Below, in pieces: positions 21,501-27,652 of a stretch of DNA of 64,000 bases (the first letter of the stretch is position 1; the number at the start of each line of letters is the position of its first letter). The stretch lies in assembly GCF_001693485.1 (NCBI RefSeq), contig NZ_MAXC01000010.1, positions 62,001 to 126,000 on the forward strand. The letters run 5' to 3'. Source of the DNA: Bradyrhizobium sp. LMTR 3 (GTDB lineage Bacteria; Pseudomonadota; Alphaproteobacteria; Rhizobiales; Xanthobacteraceae). Position numbers and translations under genes: made by a program. The notes under the pieces are model-generated. The model was given only the letters and a program-made list of their open reading frames with translations. It was not told the origin of the DNA and searched no databases.

Positions 21501-24500
21501 CGGGTGGATCAGATCCTCGGGCGGCACGCTCGATGTTTCCTCGTGCGCCGCTTCGGCTTCCGCATCGAGCACGGTGCAATCGAGCGCAAGCGCTTGTGCC
21601 AGCTTCTCGCCGGCTGCCAGCACGATTGCGATGTCCCCGTCCTTCAGGATGCGCCTGATACGCTCCAGCGGCCATTTCGGATCGAGCGGCACATAGGCGC
21701 CGCCGGCCTTCAGCACGCCAAGCAGCCCGACAACGAAGGCCGGAGAGCGCTCGATCCACAGCGCAACCGGTACCTCGCGCGTCACGCCCTTGCCTGCAAG
21801 CATGTGAGCTATTCGGTTCGATTTCTGCTCCAGCTCGGCGAACGTCAGCGTCTCACTGCCGCACCGGATGGCAACCCCGGCCTGGCGATCGGCCGTCGAC
21901 GCACGATGAAGACCGACCACATCGGTAAATCCAAACGCGGCTGCCTCGCTCGGCACGACCTGCCGGTTCGCATCGTCGATGACGAAGTCCGAAATGCGCC
22001 GCTCAGCATTTTCCGCGATCTGGCGCAGCATCGAGCCGAACTGCGCCGCCAGCCGCGCAATCGTCGGGCGATTGAACAAATCGGTGGCGTAGTTGAACGT
22101 CGCCTTCATGCCGCCGGCGCCATCGACGACATCAAGCGCAAGATCGAAATGCGAACCCGCGAGGTCCATGATGTCGATCTCGGCGGTGAGCCCTGCGATA
22201 CCGTCGAACCCGCGCGGCGCCGTCATGTAGTTGAACTTGGCCTGGAACAGCGGATTGTGCCCACCGCTTCGTTCAGGGCGCAGCCCGTCGACAAGCATTT
22301 CGAATGGCAGATCCTGATGCGACAGCGCTTCGATCACCGCGCCCTTGACCTCTCGCAGCAGGTTCGGGAAGGTTGCGTCATCGGCAATCTCGGCCCGCAG
22401 CACCAGCGTGTTGACGAAGCAGCCAATCAGCCGCTCGAGCTGCGCGTGACGGCGTCCCGCGACCGGCACGCCGACGCGCAAATCGCTCTGCCCCGTATAG
22501 CGATGCAACAGCCCCTGGTACGCCGCGAGCAGCAGCATGAAGACGCTCACGCGATATCTTGCGGCGATCTCCCGTAATCGAGCGGCCAGCGCGCCGTCGA
22601 CGGCAAGGCCGATCGTATCGCCGGCATGGCTTTGCGTTGCCAGACGCGGCCGGTCATGGGGCAGCGCCAGCACGGGGTGCGCGTCACCCAGCTTTGCGCG
22701 CCAATAGGCGAGCTGCCGATCTCCCTCGCCACCAGCGAGCCAGTTTCGCTGCCAGACCGCGAAATCCGCATATTGCATCATCGGCACCGGCGGCCGGCCT
22801 GCGTCCTGCCCGGTGCCGTTGCGGTAGAGTCCCGCCAGCTCTTCGAGCATCACGTCGAGCGACCATCCATCGACGGCGATGTGATGAGCAAGCAGCAGCA
22901 ATTCGTGCGCATCATCTGCGAGCTGAAGCAACACCGCCCGCAATAGCGGCCCATTGACAAGGTCGAACGGTTTGCCGAGTTCGGACCGCCTGACCTCCGC
23001 CGCATGTTCGGCGGGACTTCCACGGAGATCCTGGTGCCTGATATCGACGCCGATGGCGTCGTGAATGACCTGCCTTGCGCGACCGTCCGTTGCGACGAAT
23101 GTGGTGCGCAGCACCTCATGACGCTGAACGATTTCCGCAATTGCCTGCGACAAGGCGATATGGTCGAGCTTCCCCTTCAGCCGGATCGTGCTCGCGACCG
23201 TATACGCCGTACCATTGGGGTCCAGATTCCAGAGAAACCACAGCCGCTCCTGCGCATGGGACAAGGTCGCGCGATCGGCCGGCGTCGCCCGCTGGATCGG
23301 AGAAAGCCCCCTCTTCGCGCCATCGCGCAACAGAGCGTCGATATGATCAGCGAATGCGCCAAGCCTCGGCGCATCGAAGAAGCTGCGCAGTTCCAGCTCG
23401 ACGCCGAAACGTTCGCGCAGCGCCGCGGCGATCTGGCCGGCCGCGATCGAGTTTCCGCCCAGCACGAAGAAATCGTCCTCGCGGTGCACGGCTCTTACGC
23501 CCAGCGCCTCGCACCAGATCGACGCCAGCGCGCGCTCGGTGTCGGTTACGGGCGCGGTCAGCGTCGCGCCATCGCGGCGTCGCCCTCGCTCGAACACCAT
23601 AAAGCTGTCGAGCGTGTTGTTGGCCCAGCCGGCGGCGCAGGCGGAGCGCTGCAACTTTCCACTCGTCGTCAGCGGCATCGCTTGCGGATTCAACAGCACG
23701 ATCACGGCCGGATATTCCTGCGCCTGCCGCAGCACCGCCTCGCCGATTCCCTGGGCGAGAGCCTCGGGACGCTCGCGCTTGAGAACGGCGCGGCTGAACT
23801 CTGCCGCGACGCCAATGCTTTCCCGCCCATCGATCTCGACCGCAAACGCGGCAACCCGTCCGCTACGGACGGATTCGACCTCGGCTTCGACCGCCTGCTC
23901 AACGTCAGTCGGATATACATTCTGGCCGCGAACGATCAGCAGGTCCTTGAGCCGGCCCGTCACGATCAGCGCGCCGTCCTTGACGAAACCGATATCCCCG
24001 GTACGCAGCCAACGCACGCCGTCGCGCTCGACGAAGGCTTTGTGTGTGGCTTCGGGATTGTTCCAGTATCCGAGCGCGACACTCGGGCCCGCGACCCAGA
24101 TCTCGCCGACTTCGTCGGCCGGTGCCGCCATCGATCCATCAATGCGCATGATGCGCGTGACATGATTGGCGGCCGCCCGACCGCATGCCACAAGGTCAGT
24201 GCCCTCGTCGGCTGTTGCGACGCGGCCCGCCGCAAGCGCCGCCGTATCGAGGGTATAGCTGACGGTTTTGGTCGAGAGGTCACCTGCCGTTACCAGCAGC
24301 GTTGCCTCGGCCAAGCCGTAGCACGCGTTCAACGCTCGTCGATTGAACCCGGCCGGCTCGAACCTGTCGCCGAATCTGCGCAGCGTGGTCTGGCGCACAA
24401 ATTCCGAGCCGGAGAATGCGAACCGCCAGCGGCTAAGGTCGAGCCGGCCGATCGTTTCGTCGGAGATGCGGTCGGCACACAGCGCGAAGGCAAAGTCAGG

Positions 24501-25271
24501 TCCGCCACTGAGCGTACCGCCGTGACGATCGATGGCCTCAAGCCAGCGTCGCGGCCGCTCGAGAAAATTGCGCGGCGACATCAGGACGGCGGTAAAGCCG
24601 GTAAACAGCGGATTCAACAGCCCGCCGATCAGTCCCATGTCATGATAGAGCGGCAGCCAGCTCACAAAGACGTCGTCGGGCGTCCCTGCGGCCACGGCCT
24701 CGATCGCCTTCTCGTTGGCCGTCAGGTTCGCGTGAGAGACGCAGACGCCTTTCGGCTGCGAGGTCGATCCGGACGTGTACTGCAGGAAGGCAATCGCATC
24801 TGCCTCCGGCCTCGTCTCGCGCCACTCTGCAGCAAGCGCCGCCGGTATCGCATCTACCGCGATGATCTCTACATTCGCCAGCTCGGGAGGTGCCGCTTCC
24901 ACCGCACCAACCAGCGCGGCTTCCGTCAGGATGAAGCGAGGCGTCGCATCGCGCAGAATGCCGTTGAGACGCCCTGCATAGCGCTCGGCACCGGTCTCCG
25001 GCGCATACGCCGGGACAGCGATCACACCGGAATACAGGCACGCATAGAACGCCACGGCATAGTCGAGGCCGCTGGGCAGCAGGATAACCCCGCGCTCGCC
25101 CGCGCCGCCCAACTGCTGCAGGTAGGCCGCGACGGATCGAATCCGGGCGTCGAGACCGGCAAACGTCAACTCTTCGGCGACGCCGTCTCCCTCCAGGAAG
25201 CGCAACGCGATCCCGTCCGGGCGTAACGCGGCGTGGCACCGTAGTCGTTCGACGAGGTTATCTCTGTACAT
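15522..25271 (-). CDS. NRPS, first gene: FAAL-ACP loading module plus two modules (C-A-PCP-E-C-A-PCP)
   Basis: A 3,249-residue initiating synthetase. Residues 1 to about 580 form a fatty-acyl-AMP ligase (YTSGSTSQPKG near 165, LPLYHDMGLIGG further on). A carrier domain with FVLGGNS near 605 follows. Module 1: C (HHIAVDG near 793), A1 (core near 1265), PCP (LGGDS near 1655), E (HHLVVDGVSW near 1847, with EGHGRE and VFNYLG motifs). Module 2: D-accepting C (HHIFVDG near 2326), A2 (core near 2800), PCP (LGGHS near 3185). The A1 pocket reads DLTKIGHVGK, essentially the aspartate code; A2 reads DIEFIGAIAK, unassigned. So a lipid-loaded chain starts with D-Asp, a candidate for beta-hydroxylation by the neighbouring dioxygenase. 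The start ATG is 55 bases after the hydroxylase gene, in the same operon. Confidence 0.97.
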   Translation of the reverse strand: MYRDNLVERLRCHAALRPDGIALRFLEGDGVAEELTFAGLDARIRSVAAYLQQLGGAGERGVILLPSGLDYAVAFYACLYSGVIAVPAYAPETGAERYAGRLNGILRDATPRFILTEAALVGAVEAAPPELANVEIIAVDAIPAALAAEWRETRPEADAIAFLQYTSGSTSQPKGVCVSHANLTANEKAIEAVAAGTPDDVFVSWLPLYHDMGLIGGLLNPLFTGFTAVLMSPRNFLERPRRWLEAIDRHGGTLSGGPDFAFALCADRISDETIGRLDLSRWRFAFSGSEFVRQTTLRRFGDRFEPAGFNRRALNACYGLAEATLLVTAGDLSTKTVSYTLDTAALAAGRVATADEGTDLVACGRAAANHVTRIMRIDGSMAAPADEVGEIWVAGPSVALGYWNNPEATHKAFVERDGVRWLRTGDIGFVKDGALIVTGRLKDLLIVRGQNVYPTDVEQAVEAEVESVRSGRVAAFAVEIDGRESIGVAAEFSRAVLKRERPEALAQGIGEAVLRQAQEYPAVIVLLNPQAMPLTTSGKLQRSACAAGWANNTLDSFMVFERGRRRDGATLTAPVTDTERALASIWCEALGVRAVHREDDFFVLGGNSIAAGQIAAALRERFGVELELRSFFDAPRLGAFADHIDALLRDGAKRGLSPIQRATPADRATLSHAQERLWFLWNLDPNGTAYTVASTIRLKGKLDHIALSQAIAEIVQRHEVLRTTFVATDGRARQVIHDAIGVDIRHQDLRGSPAEHAAEVRRSELGKPFDLVNGPLLRAVLLQLADDAHELLLLAHHIAVDGWSLDVMLEELAGLYRNGTGQDAGRPPVPMMQYADFAVWQRNWLAGGEGDRQLAYWRAKLGDAHPVLALPHDRPRLATQSHAGDTIGLAVDGALAARLREIAARYRVSVFMLLLAAYQGLLHRYTGQSDLRVGVPVAGRRHAQLERLIGCFVNTLVLRAEIADDATFPNLLREVKGAVIEALSHQDLPFEMLVDGLRPERSGGHNPLFQAKFNYMTAPRGFDGIAGLTAEIDIMDLAGSHFDLALDVVDGAGGMKATFNYATDLFNRPTIARLAAQFGSMLRQIAENAERRISDFVIDDANRQVVPSEAAAFGFTDVVGLHRASTADRQAGVAIRCGSETLTFAELEQKSNRIAHMLAGKGVTREVPVALWIERSPAFVVGLLGVLKAGGAYVPLDPKWPLERIRRILKDGDIAIVLAAGEKLAQALALDCTVLDAEAEAAHEETSSVPPEDLIHPAQTAYVIYTSGSTGTPKGVAVSHGALANYVQALLQRLQPQHLANMAMVSTVAADLGHTVLFGALACGATLHLLPPEVVFDADAFAKAMRDGEVGILKIVPSHLRGLLKASCSADLLPSDTLILGGEASDPALLNEIRQLRPQCRILNHYGPTETTVGAVTYECEATDEIGPVPIGLPLANLRVHVLDDALNEVPIGVSGELYIGGAGVARGYRGEAGLTAERFIPDPFGPAGARLYRTGDRVRCDRTGRLIFLGRGDDQIKLRGYRIELGEVGRAIKALQGIDDAVVVARAIGDSAERWEIVAHCVPAMGATPKPDVIKQQLAAVVPEYMVPSHIIVLQRLPLTPNGKIDRKALPEPAGDVVAANYSAPLGDTEEQIAAVWREVLGRERIGRTDNFFELGGDSILSLQIIARLRKRGIRLTPKQVFGQQTVAGLATVAAVAAAPLARKESSAAKVSIDAATGMRHLLPIQARFFSEDIGNRDHWNQAVLLVPQSRMDWETLRRALTTIVDHHDALRLRFAQVDGAWRAAQGTPPSPSELLWIHTDVGDATQVTALASAAQESLSLSAGRLLRAVAMDLADGSQRLLIAIHHLVVDGVSWRVLLEDLAAAYEQLKRGAAATLPPKSESYASWGERLHSYATTSELADELPFWLDCAAGPGLPCDDDHGGVDRVGDGEEVSLVFDTELTSSLLQDAPSAYRTQVNDLMLASLARAVSRWSQRDDVTVELEGHGREDIFPGADISRTVGWFTTAFPVRLQGGSDDHASLIKTVKERLRAIPNRGLGYGVLRYLGADHQRKALAQLAEPQVVFNYLGRFDGSVGASSLFGFASESAGASRSAAAPLRGWLNITGLVREGRLHLSFGYGRKRYRRETVERLAKLYETALRELVAHCCSGASGLTPSDFPLSGLDQADLDRLATTLDLRSIEDIYPLSPMQQGMLFHAIRDGDNDAYVNQIGLELFGFDADKLRAAWQAVCDRHAAVRTGFVWQHVSGAAQQVVHRHVTVPFVEEDWRSRTAALERGGRAELDAALAEASRRERESGFDVSQPPLQRVRLIRLDDKRHWLIWTHHHIFVDGWSSARLVAEVFRHVSGCALPAVQGSYRDYIAWLQSRDHAGAEKFWRDALAELETPTLLANAPATNNKTSEEGHASIALSVNPELTERLKASAKRERVTLNTLVQAAWAQLLRRHSGQAAVCFGVTVSGRPADLPGSEEMVGLFINTLPIVDAPGPQARVGDWLRQLQEQNLALREHGWTPLYEIQRLAGQAGQALFDSILVFENYPIDEALRRTGESGPRLGRVQHVTPTNYALAVAVFAGSERLDLEFNYDRARFDEVAIRRLRDILHGLLERIAASAERPIGDLGLSAGDEARRILEWSGAGRLAAGAPYVGVVAHIEAQAARAPSALAIVWGDQRLSYGELNARANQLAKRLRHFEAGPDRLTGIALARSPEMMVALLAVLKAGGAYLPLDPDYPAERLAYMLRDSAATLVLTQSVLLEPLAPVLRETGVEAWCIDEPQRPVGEDTANLNLEIHPDSLAYVIYTSGSTGTPKGVSVSHGPLAMHCEAIGRLYRMTSRDREFQSASINFDIAHERWLVPLMTGGSLVLPSRPGLLMDDLVDEIARNSVSTIFLPPAYADQLSAALRQSRRRLAIRACIVGGEAWSDSGIKALRQTADVDLLVNAYGPTETVIAPTAWLVDDAALTPGLPAPIGRPVGIRSAYILDADLNIVPVGVTGELFIGGVGLARGYLNRGALTAERFIPDPFGGSGARLYRTGDLARWRADGVIDYVGRADQQVKIRGFRIELGEIEARLLEQRGVRAAAVVTRESRTGRQLVAYASGEPTLDGRALRDALSANLPDYMVPSTIMVLEQLPLTPNGKIDRRALPSPHEDAQARRFYEAPEDEIEIALAKIWAELLGVDLIGRNDHFFELGGHSLLAVRVLSRVSQEIGVSIPVSDLFVHPDLASFARVVSIRLIEQEFDADELQDLIAAGQ

Positions 25272-25326
25272 CTTCTCGAATCCAGTTCGCCCGCGACCGA
25301 CGATTCTCGCCGCCCGAAAATGCCGA

Positions 25327-26295
25327 TCAGCCCTGCCGATGCGCTTCCGCCATGGCGACGATCACCTTGCGAGGCCCCTTGAACGGCGCGCGCGCATGCG
25401 CGGTGAGCATGTTGTCCAGCATCACCACGTCGCCGGCCTGCCAGGGAAAGCTGATCTTGTGCGTTTCGAGAACGTTGCGGACGGTGGCGAGCATCTCGTC
25501 GTCGATCGGCGAGCCGTCGCCGTAGAACACGTTACGCGGCAGGTCGGTCTCGTCGCCGACCACGTCGAGCAAGCTCTCGCGCACCTCCGGCTCGAGATTG
25601 GAGACGTGAAACAAATGGGCCTGATTGAACCAGACCCACTCTCCCGTTACCGGATGCCGTGCCGTCCCCTGACAGATCTGGCGCGTGCGAAGCTCGCCGT
25701 CTTCCTTCCATTCACATTCGATGTCGTGCCCGGCGCAGTAGGCCTCGACCTCCGATCTCGACTCGGTGCCGAACACCTGCTGCCAGTCGACGTCGAGCCC
25801 GTTGCCATAGTTCCGCACATACATCACGCCCTTCTCGGCGAACCGCTCCCGAATGGCCGGCGGCATGTCGCGATAGATGGCGCGGCTGTCGGCGATCGGC
25901 GTCTCGCCGCCTTCCTGCGCCGGCTTCATGCAATAGAACCAGATCTTCATCGGCCAATCGCGCGTATAGGCCTGCTCGTTGTGCAGCGGGATATGCTGGT
26001 GCGGCGGGTATTCCGTGGAAGTGTAGACGCCGGAGGTAACCTGCGAGCGCGGCGTCGATCCAAACTCGTATGTGAGCAGCGGATGACCGAAATCGGCCGC
26101 GAACGCCCGGAACGCGTCGGGGCCATCGAGAGAGAAATCGCGAAACACGATGCCGCCGCAATCGGTCAAATGCCGGTCGATGGTATCGCGCAGCATGGGA
26201 AGCGCCGCGCCAAGCGGCTGCCCGGCCTTGTCGGCCTTCAGCAGCAACGGAAGAGTTTTGCCTTCAATGAGTGGCTGAACGGAGAATACGCTCAT
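25327..26295 (-). CDS. SyrP-like TauD/TfdA dioxygenase, probable NRPS-bound aspartate beta-hydroxylase
   Basis: 322 residues of the Fe(II)/2-oxoglutarate TauD family. The iron triad is visible as His105-x-Glu107 (LHNEQAY) and distal His300, with Arg309 placed for 2-oxoglutarate. His-Asn-Glu instead of His-x-Asp is the form seen in SyrP-type hydroxylases that act on carrier-bound aspartate. Context agrees: the gene lies directly before the NRPS genes, and the first A domain reads as Asp. Inferred role: it makes beta-hydroxy-Asp, a bidentate iron ligand, in the cytoplasm on the PCP. The first 32 bases overlap the end of the thioesterase gene, so the two are co-transcribed. A taurine or sulfonate dioxygenase function is less likely given the operon. 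Confidence 0.9.
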   Translation of the reverse strand: MSVFSVQPLIEGKTLPLLLKADKAGQPLGAALPMLRDTIDRHLTDCGGIVFRDFSLDGPDAFRAFAADFGHPLLTYEFGSTPRSQVTSGVYTSTEYPPHQHIPLHNEQAYTRDWPMKIWFYCMKPAQEGGETPIADSRAIYRDMPPAIRERFAEKGVMYVRNYGNGLDVDWQQVFGTESRSEVEAYCAGHDIECEWKEDGELRTRQICQGTARHPVTGEWVWFNQAHLFHVSNLEPEVRESLLDVVGDETDLPRNVFYGDGSPIDDEMLATVRNVLETHKISFPWQAGDVVMLDNMLTAHARAPFKGPRKVIVAMAEAHRQG

Positions 26296-27019
26296 GATCC
26301 TCGCTCCGATGCGAACTAATCGATCGCCCTGATCGCCGGGCCAGGGCCGATCCGATCAGGCCGAGCAGTTCGGCTTGCTGCGTGTGAATGAAGAAGTGAT
26401 GGCCTGGCAGCACGTCGAGCGCGAATTCCGCCGACGTTTCCTGCCGCCAGGCCTGTAACGATTCGTGGCCGGTCTTGTCGTCAGCCCCGCCGAAGACGTG
26501 CACGGGACACGACAGCGGATGCCGCCGCCGATAGACATACGCGCCGCACATCAAAAAATCCGCGCGGAGCACCGGCAATGCGGACCGCATCAGCTCCGCA
26601 TTCGACAACGCCTCATCCGGCGTGCCCTGCAGATCGCGCAGCTCCTTCAGCAGCGCCTCGTCGCTCAATGGCAGGCGCCATTTGCTGCCGTCTCGAACGG
26701 CCGGCGCCTCGGCACCTGAGGCAAAGAGAATGGCCGGAGCAGCCGCGCCGCGATCGCGCAAGCTATGCGCGAGTTCGAACGCAATCAGCGCGCCGAGACT
26801 ATGTCCAAACAACGCATACGGCGTATCGAGCTGGACGTGAAGTTCTGCAGCGAGTTGCCGTGCAAGCGCGTGCGGGTCGGTCGCCAGCGGCTCGTCCATG
26901 CGTGCGCCGCGCCCGGGCCATTCCACCGGCCGGACATCGATCCATGACGGCAACAGCCTGCGCCACCGTGCATAGAACATGGCGCTGCCGCCGGAGTAAG
27001 GCAGACAAAGAAGCCGCAT
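26264..27019 (-). CDS. Type II (editing) thioesterase
   Basis: 251 residues, alpha/beta hydrolase fold of the NRPS-associated external thioesterases (GrsT/RifR type). The nucleophile elbow GHSLGA has Ser74; the acidic residue lies in the FGGADD segment and the catalytic His in GHHFFIH near residue 207. It opens with LCLPYSGGSA, the usual LPYAGGS-like start of this family. Such enzymes clear misprimed or stalled carrier domains in trans. The gene lies 22 bases after mbtH and overlaps the hydroxylase gene by 32 bases, so all belong to one operon. Because no TE domain is in view in the synthetases, a role in product release cannot be excluded from this window alone. Confidence 0.93.
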   Translation of the reverse strand: MRLLCLPYSGGSAMFYARWRRLLPSWIDVRPVEWPGRGARMDEPLATDPHALARQLAAELHVQLDTPYALFGHSLGALIAFELAHSLRDRGAAAPAILFASGAEAPAVRDGSKWRLPLSDEALLKELRDLQGTPDEALSNAELMRSALPVLRADFLMCGAYVYRRRHPLSCPVHVFGGADDKTGHESLQAWRQETSAEFALDVLPGHHFFIHTQQAELLGLIGSALARRSGRSISSHRSEDHERILRSATH

Positions 27020-27041
27020 CGGACGACAAGGCTCCGTTGGC

Positions 27042-27269
27042 TCAAGCCGACTTCTGCGGCGCCGTCTCGTCCATGAATTTGCGCAGCGTTAGGGGGCGCA
27101 TGTCGGTCCACACTTGCTCGATGTGCTCGAGGCATTCCTTCTTGCTGCCCGTCTTGCCAACTGCTTTCCAGCCGTTCGGAATTTCCTTGAACGTCGGCCA
27201 GATGGAGTATTGCTCTTCGTGATTGATAACGACGGTAAAGGTGACGTCGTCTCTGTCGAACACCATCAT
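27042..27269 (-). CDS. MbtH-like NRPS accessory protein
   Basis: 75 residues with the family pattern: [14 protein letters not shown], the Cys-Leu helix, and the WTDMRPLTL signature. MbtH proteins bind A domains and help them fold or activate amino acids. It is the first gene of the siderophore operon, 22 bases before the thioesterase. The double ATG at the start is preceded by GAGGGA about 8 bases upstream, a good ribosome binding site, which fixes the start. A short Lys/Ala tail after RPLTL is normal for the family. Confidence 0.97.
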   Translation of the reverse strand: MMVFDRDDVTFTVVINHEEQYSIWPTFKEIPNGWKAVGKTGSKKECLEHIEQVWTDMRPLTLRKFMDETAPQKSA

Positions 27270-27308
27270 GGTTCGGTCCCTCTTCAGAAAACGAAAGCAA
27301 TGACGTGT

Positions 27309-27337
27309 TGACTAGGTCAGAAGCAAATGAGGGTCAA
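27309..27337 (-). promoter_or_regulatory. Candidate -35/-10 promoter of the mbtH-NRPS operon
   Basis: On the minus strand TTGACC (27332-27337) is followed after 17 bases by TAGTCA (27309-27314), ending 39 bases before the mbtH start. The -35 match is good and the -10 match weak. The rest of the 27270-27580 gap shows only a half-site resembling an ICE box near 27463-27479, too weak to call. Inferred from spacing and sequence only. Confidence 0.3.
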
Positions 27338-27581
27338 AGCAATATCGACGACGAAGTTTTTAATAGCTCCAAGGTGGCGATAGCGTGAAATGATGCAACC
27401 TCCGCGCTTGCGCGGCCGAGCTCGTGACAAGCGACTGATGGGCAATGCGATGCGCAGTTTCTTGCAATTCTAGCTCGCCAGGCGGGAACCTTTTTGATTT
27501 CCGAAATCGCACATCCAACGTCCGACGATTTTTTCATCGCATTGTCATCAATTTCGACGCGTCAGGTTTGCGACACCATCA

Positions 27582-27620
27582 GATCAAAGAAATGCCGCCG
27601 CGGATGAGATCCGCGGCGGC
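27582..27620 (-). terminator. Hairpin terminator of the TonB receptor gene
   Basis: A perfect 12-bp stem (GCCGCCGCGGAT at 27594-27605 pairing with 27609-27620) with a 3-base loop, followed on the minus strand by ATTTCTTT. It starts 32 bases after the receptor stop codon and separates the receptor from the mbtH operon. Confidence 0.75.
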
Positions 27621-27652
27621 AAATATTTCAGGTGATGCGAACGGCGTAGCGT

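Noticed and set aside
27463-27479. ICE-like box before mbtH
   Set aside because: Only one half (TAGAATT, minus strand) fits; the other half matches 3 of 7 positions.
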